A DNA stretch of 64,000 bases, from NCBI GenBank assembly GCA_902578385.1, contig CACHCR010000006.1:1-64000 (forward strand). The letters run 5' to 3'. Both the position numbers and the translations under genes were made by a program. This DNA comes from an uncultured Fidelibacterota bacterium (GTDB taxonomy: Bacteria; Fidelibacterota; Marinisomatia; Marinisomatales; Marinisomataceae). Below are positions 1-8,898 of the stretch, piece after piece; position 1 is the first letter of the stretch; every line of letters starts with the position of its first letter. Under the pieces are notes generated by a model. That model was not told the origin of the DNA. It did no database searches and saw nothing but the letters and a program-made list of their open reading frames with translations.

Positions 1-1
1 T

Positions 2-1348
2 AATATAGTTCAATCTATAGTCTCTTTTGATCCATTAACTGGAGAGGAGCATTCTGATCATCAAGAATTTTATCTATATCCAGCAAGACATTTCATTTCA
101 GATAAAGATAAAAATGACTCAGTTATCAAAGAAATCAGAAAAGATTTAAAAGACAGATTGAAATTTTTTAATGAAAATGAAAAATTTTTAGAAGAACAAA
201 GAATAGGACAAAGAACCAATTTTGACATTGAAATGATTGAAGAAATTGGATATTGTTCTGGAATTGAAAATTATTCAAGGTATTTTGATGGAAGGAAAGA
301 AGGAGAAAGGCCTTTTACCTTAATTGATTTTTTCCCAGATAATTTTTTAACTGTTATTGATGAATCTCATGTTACTTTACCCCAAATACAGGCTATGTAT
401 GGAGGAGATAGGAAGCGAAAAGATAATTTAATTGATTATGGTTTTAGATTGCCTTCAGCATATGATAATAGACCGCTAAAATCAGATGAGTTTGCATCTC
501 TTCAAAATCAAGTTATATATGCTTCAGCGACTCCTTCTTATAGAGAGTTAGAGTTATCTGAAGGTGCTGTTACAGAGTTGATTAATAGACCAACTGGCTT
601 AGTTGATCCAGAATTAATGATAAGACCTTCAGCTGGTCAAATAGATGACCTTATATCGGAAATAAGAATTAGAGCAAGTAAGGATGAAAGGTGTTTAGTA
701 ACAACATTAACAAAAAAAATGGCAGAAGATTTATCTGAATATTTAAGCTCAGTAGGATTAAGGGTAAGGTATTTACACTCAGAGGTAAAAACTATTGAAA
801 GAGTGAAAATCTTGAGAGATTTAAGATTAGGTGATTTTGATGTCTTAGTTGGTATTAATTTACTTCGAGAGGGTCTTGATCTTCCTGAAGTATCTTTAGT
901 TGCAATCCTAGATGCTGACAAAGAAGGTTTTCTTCGTTCAAAAAGTTCATTAGTTCAAACTGCTGGAAGAGCAGCAAGACATGAAGAAGGTAAGGTAATC
1001 TTATATGCTGATAAGATTACTGATTCCATGAAATATTTAATCGATGAGACTGAAAGAAGAAGACAAATTCAACTGGATTATAATAAGAAGAATAATATTA
1101 CACCAAGGACTGTAAAGAAATCAATTGAAGAGATTATGCAATCTACAAGAGTAGCCGAATCTTTCAGAGAAAATGATATTGAAATTAAAAGAGATACTGC
1201 TACAGATAAATTCTTAAATGAAGATAAAAAAATTGTAGTTGAAATGATTAGAGAAGAAATGCTGGAAGCCGCTGAAAATTTAGAATTTGAAAAAGCTGCG
1301 AATTTAAGAGATGAAATGAACAAATTAGAGAAAGAAATTAAGTTATAA
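2..1348 (+). CDS. uvrB: UvrABC system protein B, C-terminal two thirds (5' end outside window)
   Basis: UvrB is the damage-verifying helicase-like subunit of nucleotide excision repair. The frame is open from base 2, beginning with a conserved FDPLTGE segment and then a YPARHF stretch, so the gene starts upstream; the internal TTG at 158 is not its start. Visible are the DESH Walker B-type motif in the IDESHVTLPQ block, the YASATP motif, the INLLREGLDLPEVSLVAILDADKEGF block, the QTAGRAARH motif VI, and a C-terminal UVR domain (KAANLRDEM) that contacts UvrC. About 448 residues are present; family members are usually about 660-680, so the N-terminal Walker A and beta-hairpin region is missing only because of the window edge. 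The next gene follows after 14 bases. Confidence 0.97.
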   Translation, partial: NIVQSIVSFDPLTGEEHSDHQEFYLYPARHFISDKDKNDSVIKEIRKDLKDRLKFFNENEKFLEEQRIGQRTNFDIEMIEEIGYCSGIENYSRYFDGRKEGERPFTLIDFFPDNFLTVIDESHVTLPQIQAMYGGDRKRKDNLIDYGFRLPSAYDNRPLKSDEFASLQNQVIYASATPSYRELELSEGAVTELINRPTGLVDPELMIRPSAGQIDDLISEIRIRASKDERCLVTTLTKKMAEDLSEYLSSVGLRVRYLHSEVKTIERVKILRDLRLGDFDVLVGINLLREGLDLPEVSLVAILDADKEGFLRSKSSLVQTAGRAARHEEGKVILYADKITDSMKYLIDETERRRQIQLDYNKKNNITPRTVKKSIEEIMQSTRVAESFRENDIEIKRDTATDKFLNEDKKIVVEMIREEMLEAAENLEFEKAANLRDEMNKLEKEIKL

Positions 1349-1362
1349 ATAACGGAGATATT

Positions 1363-2565
1363 ATGAATATAGATTTAATTAAACAAAAAGCTGGAATTGT
1401 TGGAGAAAGCGATGCTATAAATCAGGTTTTAGAAATGATTGCTCAGGTATCAAATGTTGATATATCTGTTTTGATCAATGGCGAATCTGGTACTGGAAAA
1501 GAATTGGTCAGCAAAGCATTGCATTTAGGAAGCAAAAGGTCTTCAAGCGAACTTGTTATTGTTAATTGTGGAGCTATACCAGAAGGTATAATTGAAAGTG
1601 AACTTTTTGGTCATAAAAAAGGAGCATATACTGATGCAAGCGATTCAAGAAAAGGATACTTTGAAACTGCAAATAAAGGAACAATTTTTCTTGATGAAAT
1701 TGGAGATATGCCACTTGAAACTCAGGTAAAAGTATTAAGAGTGTTAGAGTCGGGTGAATTTATGCGAGTAGGTGATTCAATTACCAAAAAAACTGATGTT
1801 CGTGTAATAGCAGCAACCAATAAAGATTTAGGTAAACTTGTTCAAGAAGGAAAGTTTAGACAGGACTTATATTATAGACTTAAAACAGTTACTATAAATA
1901 TTCCCCCTTTAAGAAATAGAAAAAGTGATATTAGACTTTTAGTAGACAGGTTTGCGCTACAATTTAGCAGGACAAATGATATTAAGTATAAAGGCTTTAC
2001 TCCTGAATCAATAAAAGAAATGCAAGATTATCATTGGCCTGGAAATATTAGAGAACTCAGAAATTTTGTTGAAAGCATTTTAATTTTGCAGAAAGGAGAA
2101 AGAATATCTGCTGAAATGGTAGCAAATCAATTAATTGGTGATAAGATTGAGCAAGTTGATGCTAATAATTCATTACCAGTTGTTGTAAATCGAGACCCTG
2201 ATCAAGCTGAAAGAGAGTTAATTCTTCGTCAATTACTTTTTTTAAGGCAGGATATTGAAGATTTAAAATTAATGATGAAAGAATCTAGTTTTTCTGAATT
2301 AAATTCATCAAGAAGTATTAACCAATCATTTGATTCAACGATTGAAAATAATGAGATTTTTAATGATAGTGAAAATCTTATTAAAGGTGAAATGATTGGT
2401 GCATTTAATACTAAAGATCTTGAAAAAGAAATGATTATAAGAACTTTAGAGCATTATAATAATAATAGAAGAGCAGCAGCGAAATCACTTGGCATGAGTG
2501 AACGAACTCTCTACAGAAAAATAAATGACTATGGAATTGAGAAAAAGATTAAAAAAGATAACTAA
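1363..2565 (+). CDS. sigma-54-dependent transcriptional activator (AAA+ plus Fis-type HTH, no sensor domain)
   Basis: Bacterial enhancer-binding protein that would use ATP to remodel sigma-54 RNA polymerase. The AAA+ domain starts almost at the N terminus: Walker A GESGTGKE at residues 40-47, Walker B IFLDEIGD at 108-115, and the arginine-containing ATNKDL and RQDLYYRL segments. A Fis-type helix-turn-helix closes the protein (about 360-395, AAAKSLGMSERTLYRKI), after a roughly 90-residue low-complexity linker. There is no receiver, GAF or PAS domain, as in PspF. The sigma-54 contact loop reads GAYTDA (87-92) instead of GAFTGA. The start is supported by a GGAG box just upstream. The lptE-like gene begins inside its 3' end; the same pairing of activator and LptE is, from memory, seen in Bacteroidetes. 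Confidence 0.93.
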   Translation: MNIDLIKQKAGIVGESDAINQVLEMIAQVSNVDISVLINGESGTGKELVSKALHLGSKRSSSELVIVNCGAIPEGIIESELFGHKKGAYTDASDSRKGYFETANKGTIFLDEIGDMPLETQVKVLRVLESGEFMRVGDSITKKTDVRVIAATNKDLGKLVQEGKFRQDLYYRLKTVTINIPPLRNRKSDIRLLVDRFALQFSRTNDIKYKGFTPESIKEMQDYHWPGNIRELRNFVESILILQKGERISAEMVANQLIGDKIEQVDANNSLPVVVNRDPDQAERELILRQLLFLRQDIEDLKLMMKESSFSELNSSRSINQSFDSTIENNEIFNDSENLIKGEMIGAFNTKDLEKEMIIRTLEHYNNNRRAAAKSLGMSERTLYRKINDYGIEKKIKKDN

Positions 2566-3100
2566 TATTTTCTGTATCTTTTTAGTATTTGGGTGTAGTT
2601 ATTATTCTATGGCAGGATCAATTCCAGCTAATATTAATAACGTCTATATTCCTTTAATAGAAAATGATACAGCAGAATTTGAAATCGCAGAAAATCTAAC
2701 ATCAAAAATAACTCAAGAAATAGCTTTACAAAATATTTTAAAGATATCAAATAATAGCGATAGCGATAGCTCTATTTTAGGTGTTATTACCAATGCTAGC
2801 GATGGACCATTTTCTTTCGACAATAATGAACAAGTTGATGAATACAGATTTTCAATAAATGTTAAAATTATATGGGTAGATAATGATAATGAGAAAAATT
2901 TAATTGAGAAAACTTTCACAGGTTTTGGAAATTATAGTATTAACAATGATCCTTCTTCGGATGGTATAGATAATGATAACGATGGGATTCTGGATGAAAA
3001 TGATGATGATGAATTCGGTGATTCAAGAGAGTTGGCGATTAATATTGCAATTAACAAAATTGCATCAGATATTGTAAATTCAATCCTTTCTACATGGTAA
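2525..3100 (+). CDS. lptE: LptE-like outer-membrane LPS-assembly lipoprotein with an acidic calcium-loop-like insert
   Basis: Predicted lipoprotein: basic N terminus, hydrophobic core and lipobox LVFGC (Cys24), followed by CSYYSMAGSIPANINNVYIP, the pattern typical of FCB LptE proteins that plug LptD during LPS export. The middle has alternating beta-strand character (YRFSINVKIIWVD). Residues 141-166 form an Asp/Asn-rich segment with a DNDNDGILDEND core, a DxDxDGxxDxxD pattern like thrombospondin type-3 or dockerin calcium loops, which I do not expect in LptE. The gene starts 41 bases inside the upstream activator; ATG 2531 is an alternative. There is no clear Shine-Dalgarno, so translational coupling is likely. 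The family call rests on pattern and context. Confidence 0.75.
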   Translation: MTMELRKRLKKITNIFCIFLVFGCSYYSMAGSIPANINNVYIPLIENDTAEFEIAENLTSKITQEIALQNILKISNNSDSDSSILGVITNASDGPFSFDNNEQVDEYRFSINVKIIWVDNDNEKNLIEKTFTGFGNYSINNDPSSDGIDNDNDGILDENDDDEFGDSRELAINIAINKIASDIVNSILSTW

Positions 3101-3105
3101 AAAAA

Positions 3106-4395
3106 ATGGAAAATATATCAATAAATAAACTTAAAAATTTTATAGGTAAAGAAGTCCAACTAAATGGGTGGATTTATAATCTTAGATCAGTGGGAAAAAT
3201 ATGGTTTGCTATTGTTAGAGATGGTACTGGATTTGTTCAATGTGTTGTTACCAGCAATGATGTTTCTAAAGATGTATTTGGTTTAGAATCAACACTCACC
3301 CAGGAATCATCAGTAATAGTTAAAGGCCTTGTCCAAGAAGATTCTCGTTCTGATTTAGGAGTTGAAATCTTAGTTAAAGATATTGAAGTAATTCATATTG
3401 CTGAAGAATATCCAATTGCTTTAAAAGAGCATGGAGTTAGTTTTTTAATGGATAACAGACATCTTTGGTTAAGATCAAAAAAACAATATGCTATCATGAA
3501 AGTTCGACAGAATATAATAAAATCTATTAGAGACTTTTTTGATAGCAGAGATTTTGTATTAATTGACTCTCCAATGTTTACAGGGAATGCTGTTGAGGGC
3601 ACTACTACATTATTTGAAACTGAATATTTTAATAGATCAGCATATTTGACTCAAAGTGGACAACTTTATCAGGAGGCTGGAGCAATGGCATTTGGAAAAA
3701 CATATTGTTTTGGTCCATGCTTTAGAGCTGAAAAATCTAAAACTAGGAAACATTTAACAGAATTTTGGATGGTTGAGCCTGAAATGGCATTTTATGATTT
3801 AAAAGATAATATGGATTTAATCGAAGAGTTTATAGTTCATATTGTTTCTCAAAGTATTAAAAACTGTAAAGAGGAATTAAAAATTTTAGAAAGAGATGTT
3901 TCTTTGCTTGAAAAAGTAAAATCTCCTTTTCCGCGAATAACTTATGATGAAGCTGTAAAGCTCTTGAATGATAATGGCCAGAAATTTGAATATGGTAGCG
4001 ATTTTGGTGCACCTGATGAGGAGCTGATTGCTTCTAAATATGATAGTCCAGTTATGATTCATAGTTGGCCCCATGAAACTAAGGCTTTCTATATGAAAAG
4101 AGATGATTCTGAAAAACTTGCTCTAGGAGTTGATGTGATTGCTCCTGAAGGTTATGGTGAAATAGTTGGTGGTGGTCAAAGAGAAGACGATCATGATACT
4201 CTTGTAAAAAGAATTGAAGATCATGGATTACCTCTAAGTGCATTTAAATGGTATTTAGATTTAAGGAAATATGGTTCGGTTACTCATTCAGGTTTTGGTC
4301 TTGGACTTGAAAGAACAGTTTCGTGGATTTGTGGTATAGATCACGTTAGGCAGACTATACCTTTCCCAAGAACAATGGGAAGATTGGAGCCGTAA
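3106..4395 (+). CDS. asnS: asparaginyl-tRNA synthetase
   Basis: Class IIb aminoacyl-tRNA synthetase that charges tRNA-Asn. An N-terminal OB-fold anticodon-binding domain (VQLNGWIYNLRSVGKIWFAIVRDGTG) is followed by the class II catalytic core, with motif 2 around FRAEKSKTRKHLTEFWMVEPE (split here: FRAEKSKTRKHL, then TEFWMVEPE) and motif 3 near the C terminus (GFGLGLERTVSW), ending IPFPRTMGRLEP, which favours AsnRS over AspRS. I chose ATG 3106 because it gives the same short lead into the OB fold as known bacterial AsnRS; ATG 3094 is also possible and overlaps the lptE stop. The stop codon overlaps the start of the next gene (TAATG). Confidence 0.95.
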   Translation: MENISINKLKNFIGKEVQLNGWIYNLRSVGKIWFAIVRDGTGFVQCVVTSNDVSKDVFGLESTLTQESSVIVKGLVQEDSRSDLGVEILVKDIEVIHIAEEYPIALKEHGVSFLMDNRHLWLRSKKQYAIMKVRQNIIKSIRDFFDSRDFVLIDSPMFTGNAVEGTTTLFETEYFNRSAYLTQSGQLYQEAGAMAFGKTYCFGPCFRAEKSKTRKHLTEFWMVEPEMAFYDLKDNMDLIEEFIVHIVSQSIKNCKEELKILERDVSLLEKVKSPFPRITYDEAVKLLNDNGQKFEYGSDFGAPDEELIASKYDSPVMIHSWPHETKAFYMKRDDSEKLALGVDVIAPEGYGEIVGGGQREDDHDTLVKRIEDHGLPLSAFKWYLDLRKYGSVTHSGFGLGLERTVSWICGIDHVRQTIPFPRTMGRLEP

Positions 4396-4853
4396 TGAAA
4401 TTTGATGGAAGAATTGCTGTTTTTGGAGGAAGATTCATAACAAAAGAAATTTATAATGATACCGTAGAGATAGGAAAAAGAATGGCACAAAAAAATTGGC
4501 TTGTTTTTTGCGGTGGCGGTGAAGGAGTCATGGAAGCTATTGCTAAAGGGGTTTCTCTTGGCGATGGTACGTGTATTGGAATTTTGAAGGATAAAGATTT
4601 TAAAACTGGAAATGAATATCTCAGTATTCCAATCTCAACAGGAATGGATATTACTAGAAATGCTTTAATTAGCTACAATTGTGATTTAGGAGTTGCAATA
4701 TCTGGAGCTTATGGAACTTTGAGCGAGATAGCATTTACATTAGCTCAAGAAAAGCAACTAATTGCATATAATAGTTGGGATATTCCAAAATCCATTCAAG
4801 TTGAAAGTGTTGATTCTTTAATTGAGGAAGTAGATAAGTGTCTCAATCATTAA
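4395..4853 (+). CDS. SLOG/TIGR00725-type nucleotide-binding Rossmann protein
   Basis: A 152-residue single-domain Rossmann-like protein of the SLOG superfamily (LOG, DprA and MoCo-carrier-like folds). Visible are the glycine-rich GGGEGVMEA motif, TGMDITRNAL, and a GAYGTLSEIA motif, which together match the TIGR00725 subgroup. LOG relatives cleave nucleotide monophosphates to release a base, but the function of this subgroup is not established, so I give no reaction. It is translationally coupled to asnS (TAATG) and overlaps nadE by 16 bases. The neighbouring NAD synthetase makes a role in nucleotide metabolism attractive, but that is inference only. Confidence 0.8.
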   Translation: MKFDGRIAVFGGRFITKEIYNDTVEIGKRMAQKNWLVFCGGGEGVMEAIAKGVSLGDGTCIGILKDKDFKTGNEYLSIPISTGMDITRNALISYNCDLGVAISGAYGTLSEIAFTLAQEKQLIAYNSWDIPKSIQVESVDSLIEEVDKCLNH

Positions 4854-6424
4854 ATGTCGCAATTTGCCAAATAAACCCGACTCTTGGAAATTTTCAAAAG
4901 AATATTGATAATATTTCCTCTAACTATAGAAAAGCAGTAGAAAAGGGGGCAAATTTGGTGATTTTCCCTGAAATGTCAATTACAGGATATCCTCCTCAAG
5001 ATTTATTAAATAATCAAAATTTTATTAATGAAAATATTGTTTCTTTGGAAAAGTTTTCAAGAAATGTTACTGTGCCATGTATTGTTGGTTTTGTTGATTT
5101 TGATAATGATAAAAGATTTAATGCAGCTGCAATTTGTCAAGATGGAAAGATAATCTCAAAATATCACAAGATTCATTTACCAAATTATGATGTATTTGAT
5201 GAAAGAAGGTATTTTGAAAACGGTAATTCTGTCGGAATTTTTGATTTAAATATAAATGAAAAGAATCATAAAATAGCCCTTCAAATTTGTGAGGATTTGT
5301 GGGAAGATGAATACGATCGAAAAATTTCCGATGAAATTATTAATCATAATCCTGATTTAATTGTAAATATATCTGCTTCTCCATTTGCTAAAGACAGAAA
5401 AAATGATAGAATGAAATTAATCCAAACTAATTATGGTAATGCTAATTGCCCATTCGTTTACTGTAATCTAGTAGGTGGACAAGATGAATTGATTTTTGAT
5501 GGTTTTTCAATGGTTTTTAATAGTGATTTGCAGTTAATTGATATGGCTAATGGTTTTGAAGAAGAAATACTTTTTACAGACCTTACTTCTAAATCTTCCC
5601 TTAAAAATATTTCTTCTGATGAACAGCTTTTTAAGGCATTGTCTTTAGGAATTAAAGATTATTTTAAGAAAACTGGACATGAGCAAGCTGTAATTGGTCT
5701 TAGTGGAGGCATTGATTCAGCATTAGTAGCTTGTTTGGCAGTTGATGCTTTGGGATCAAATAATGTTACTTTAATTTCAATGCCATCAAGATTTTCTAGT
5801 GATCATAGTAAGATTGATGCAAAAAAGTTAGCTGAAAATCTCAATTCTAGTTATAAAACTATAAATATCGATAATTTGTTTCAAACCTACTTAGATGTTA
5901 TGAGCGATCATTTTGAAGGATATCCTCCAAATGTAGCTGAGGAAAATATTCAATCAAGAATTAGAGGTAATTTACTTATGGCATTTTCTAATAAACTTGG
6001 ATCTTTAGTTTTATCAACAGGAAATAAAACAGAATTAGCACTTGGTTATTGTACTTTATATGGAGATATGAGTGGAGGATTATCAGCTATTGGTGATTTA
6101 AATAAAAGTGAAGTATATAATCTTTCAAAATGGATAAATAAGGACAGTGAAATAATCCCACAAAATATTATCGATAAAGAACCTTCAGCTGAATTAGCTC
6201 CAAATCAGGTAGACCCTTTTGATTATGAATTAATTAGTCCAATTGTAGATAAAATTATTTTTGGAAGTGACCAAAAAAATGTAAATGAAGAGTTTTTAAA
6301 TTTAAAGAAGAAAGTAAATATTAATGAGCATAAAAGAAGGCAAGCAGCTCCGGTTCTTAGAGTAAGCAAAAAGGCCTTTGGAATTGGAAGAAGAATTCCA
6401 ATTGTAAATCATTTCCATGAGTAG
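4838..6424 (+). CDS. nadE: glutamine-dependent NAD+ synthetase
   Basis: Two-domain enzyme making NAD+ from nicotinate adenine dinucleotide with glutamine as nitrogen donor. The N-terminal nitrilase-fold glutaminase carries the Glu of FPEMSITGYPPQDL, the Lys of YHKIHLPNYDVFDE and nucleophile Cys151 in LQICEDLWED. The C-terminal synthetase has the ATP PP-loop SGGIDS at 289-294 and STGNKTELALGY. The length of 528 residues is normal. The start is GTG 4838, supported by a GAGGAAG box eight bases upstream and by the protein entering the nitrilase fold immediately; it overlaps the upstream gene by 16 bases. lepA begins within its last codons. Confidence 0.95.
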   Translation: MSQSLNVAICQINPTLGNFQKNIDNISSNYRKAVEKGANLVIFPEMSITGYPPQDLLNNQNFINENIVSLEKFSRNVTVPCIVGFVDFDNDKRFNAAAICQDGKIISKYHKIHLPNYDVFDERRYFENGNSVGIFDLNINEKNHKIALQICEDLWEDEYDRKISDEIINHNPDLIVNISASPFAKDRKNDRMKLIQTNYGNANCPFVYCNLVGGQDELIFDGFSMVFNSDLQLIDMANGFEEEILFTDLTSKSSLKNISSDEQLFKALSLGIKDYFKKTGHEQAVIGLSGGIDSALVACLAVDALGSNNVTLISMPSRFSSDHSKIDAKKLAENLNSSYKTINIDNLFQTYLDVMSDHFEGYPPNVAEENIQSRIRGNLLMAFSNKLGSLVLSTGNKTELALGYCTLYGDMSGGLSAIGDLNKSEVYNLSKWINKDSEIIPQNIIDKEPSAELAPNQVDPFDYELISPIVDKIIFGSDQKNVNEEFLNLKKKVNINEHKRRQAAPVLRVSKKAFGIGRRIPIVNHFHE

Positions 6425-8198
6425 TACAAAACCTATAAGAAATTTCTGTATTATCGCACATATAGATCACGGTAAGTCCACTCTTGCTGACAGATTGCTT
6501 GAGCATACTGGAACAATTTCAAAAAAGAAAATGCAAGACCAAGTTTTAGATAATATGGAGCTTGAAAGAGAAAGAGGAATTACTATAAAAAGTCATTCTA
6601 TTAGAATTGATTATAAAGGTAATGTATTAAATTTAATTGATACGCCTGGACATGTAGATTTTACTTATGAGGTTTCAAGAACTTTATCTGCTAGTGAAGG
6701 TGCATTGCTTATCGTCGATGCTGCTCAAGGTATTGAAGCTCAAACTGTGACTAATTATCTTTTAGCTTTAGATAATGATTTAAAGATTATTCCAGTTATT
6801 AATAAGGTAGATCTTCCAAATGCTGATATTGAAAATGTTTCTGCTCAAATTATTGAATTAGTTGGGTGCTCTAAGGAGGATATTTTACTTGCAAGCGCAA
6901 AAACTGGAGAAGGCATTGAAGATATTTTAGACTCTATTATTAATAAAATACCTGCTCCCGATGAACCAAAAAATGAAGAATTCAAAGGTCTAATATTTGA
7001 TTCAATTTACGATAGATATCGTGGAGTTATTGCTTATTTGAGGGTTTATGAAGGTTCTTTAAAAAAAGGAAGTAGAATTAAGTTTTTTGCCCATGATACA
7101 CACTACGATGTAGATGAGGTTGGACACTTCATAATTGATAGAAAGAAATCAGATTCTATAAAAGCCGGAGAAGTTGGTTATATAATAGCAAATATTAGAG
7201 ATATTGAACATGTCTTGGCCGGAGATACTGTTACTAATTTTAATAAGCCTTGCAAAGAACCTATGCCAGGATTCCAAAAAATAAAACCAATGGTATTTTC
7301 AGGTCTTTTTCCATCTGATGCTGGAGACTATGATGACCTAAGAACAGCTCTCGAAAAGCTTAAACTTAATGACGCATCTTTATCTTTTGAGCCAGAAGTA
7401 AGTGATGCATTGGGTTTTGGATATAGGTGTGGCTTTCTTGGATTACTTCACATGGAAATTATTCAAGAAAGATTGGAGAGAGAGTTTGACCTTTCAATTG
7501 TGACAACAAGTCCGAATGTAAAATATTTAGCTAATCTTAAAGATGGATCACAGGTAGAGGTTCAACGTCCAGCTTTGCTTCCAGAGCCAAAATTTTTAGA
7601 AAGTCTAATGGAACCTATTGTAACCGCAGAAATTTTAACTCCAGTTGATTACATTGGAAACGTTATGAAAATTTGTGAAGAAAAAAGAGGAAAGTATAAA
7701 TCAACACAGTATTTATCTAAATCTAAAGTACAACTAATTTATGATTTACCTTTAGGAGAAATTCTTTTTGATTTTTATGATAGAATTAAATCTGGTTCAA
7801 AGGGATACGCTTCTTTTGATTATACATTTAAGGAATACAAGACAAGCAAATTAGATAAACTTGATATTTTAATTAACAAGGAACCTGTTGATGCATTGTC
7901 AATGATTTGTGCTAAAAAGGACTCTTATCATAGAGGATTAGCATTGTGCCAAAAATTGAAAGAATTAATACCTAGACATCAAATTCAAATACCAATTCAA
8001 GCTTCTATAGGTTCTAGAGTAATAGCTAGAACAAATATTGCTCCATTTAGAAAAAATGTAACAGAAAAGCTTTATGGAGGAGATGTAACAAGAAAAAATA
8101 AATTACTTCAAAAGCAAAAAAAGGGTAAAAAGAGAATGCGAATGATTGGAAGAGTTGAAGTACCTCAGGAAGCTTTATTAGCTGTTCTTAAAATATAA
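6417..8198 (+). CDS. lepA: elongation factor 4 (LepA)
   Basis: Translational GTPase associated with back-translocation and ribosome biogenesis. The G1 motif is AHIDHGKS (residues 14-21), followed by RERGITI (switch I), DTPGHVDF (G3) and NKVDLP (G4). EF-G-like domains II, III and V follow, then the LepA-specific C-terminal domain with the basic end KQKKGKKRMRMIGRVEVPQEA. At 593 residues it is full length. It overlaps the nadE stop by eight bases and is followed one base later by a membrane-protease gene. Confidence 0.97.
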   Translation: MSSTKPIRNFCIIAHIDHGKSTLADRLLEHTGTISKKKMQDQVLDNMELERERGITIKSHSIRIDYKGNVLNLIDTPGHVDFTYEVSRTLSASEGALLIVDAAQGIEAQTVTNYLLALDNDLKIIPVINKVDLPNADIENVSAQIIELVGCSKEDILLASAKTGEGIEDILDSIINKIPAPDEPKNEEFKGLIFDSIYDRYRGVIAYLRVYEGSLKKGSRIKFFAHDTHYDVDEVGHFIIDRKKSDSIKAGEVGYIIANIRDIEHVLAGDTVTNFNKPCKEPMPGFQKIKPMVFSGLFPSDAGDYDDLRTALEKLKLNDASLSFEPEVSDALGFGYRCGFLGLLHMEIIQERLEREFDLSIVTTSPNVKYLANLKDGSQVEVQRPALLPEPKFLESLMEPIVTAEILTPVDYIGNVMKICEEKRGKYKSTQYLSKSKVQLIYDLPLGEILFDFYDRIKSGSKGYASFDYTFKEYKTSKLDKLDILINKEPVDALSMICAKKDSYHRGLALCQKLKELIPRHQIQIPIQASIGSRVIARTNIAPFRKNVTEKLYGGDVTRKNKLLQKQKKGKKRMRMIGRVEVPQEALLAVLKI

Positions 8199-8199
8199 T

Positions 8200-8895
8200 A
8201 TGTTCTCAGATTATTATTTTAAATCTAAATCTTTATTTTATAGTCTTTTAGTAACATTACCCCTATTTATCATCTATGAAATTGGTATTTTTTATATGTT
8301 TCAAGCTAATATTGCCTTTTCTAAAAATGGAGCTGATGTTTTAATTGAAGAATTCATTAATATGCTTGGTTTGAATGGGTATTATGCCGCAAGTTCAATT
8401 TTTCTAACTGTATTTTTTTTAATTCTTTTTTCTCAAAGAAAAAATTTTAAAACATTTGATATCTCACTAAAATATTTATCTGTAATGATTATAGAATCAT
8501 TTTTATATGCCGGTATTTTACTAGCTGTTCTTCAAAATATTTATTTATTTCAGGGCTCTATTTTTAGCAATTTTAATAATTTTATTTTATCCATTGGTGC
8601 AGGTTTATATGAAGAGCTGATTTTCAGATTCTTACTTTTATTTGTATTATCAAAATCCTTTAAATTTATTTTTAAAATCAAAGAATTTTCATCATTAGCA
8701 TTATCAATTATTGTAAGCTCAGTATTATTCTCAATGTTTCATTATATTGGTTTAGAGTCATTTACTCCAGTTTCATTTACAATGAGATTTATTGCTGGAA
8801 TTTATCTATCACTAATTTATATAAATCGTGGATTTGGTATTGTTGCTCTAACCCATGCATTTTATGATTTATTTGTTATTTTTCGTTTAACTTAG
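8200..8895 (+). CDS. CPBP-family intramembrane metalloprotease (Abi/CAAX-like)
   Basis: Multi-pass membrane protein of 231 residues with the three CPBP motifs: EExxxR (Glu138-Glu139, Arg143 in YEELIFR), FxxxH (FSMFH, His181) and HxxxD (His219-Asp223 in THAFYD). Family members are glutamic intramembrane proteases related to eukaryotic Rce1, but few bacterial ones have a known substrate, so no specific target is claimed. Hydrophobic segments flank all motifs, suggesting about six to seven transmembrane helices. It follows lepA after one base and precedes an exported protein after three, so all are probably cotranscribed. Confidence 0.85.
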   Translation: MFSDYYFKSKSLFYSLLVTLPLFIIYEIGIFYMFQANIAFSKNGADVLIEEFINMLGLNGYYAASSIFLTVFFLILFSQRKNFKTFDISLKYLSVMIIESFLYAGILLAVLQNIYLFQGSIFSNFNNFILSIGAGLYEELIFRFLLLFVLSKSFKFIFKIKEFSSLALSIIVSSVLFSMFHYIGLESFTPVSFTMRFIAGIYLSLIYINRGFGIVALTHAFYDLFVIFRLT

Positions 8896-8898
8896 CCT

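Noticed and set aside
158-1348. Reading the first gene as a complete 396-residue protein from TTG 158.
   Set aside because: The same frame is open to base 2 and encodes conserved UvrB sequence (FDPLTGE, YPARHF) upstream, so the gene is simply cut by the window edge.
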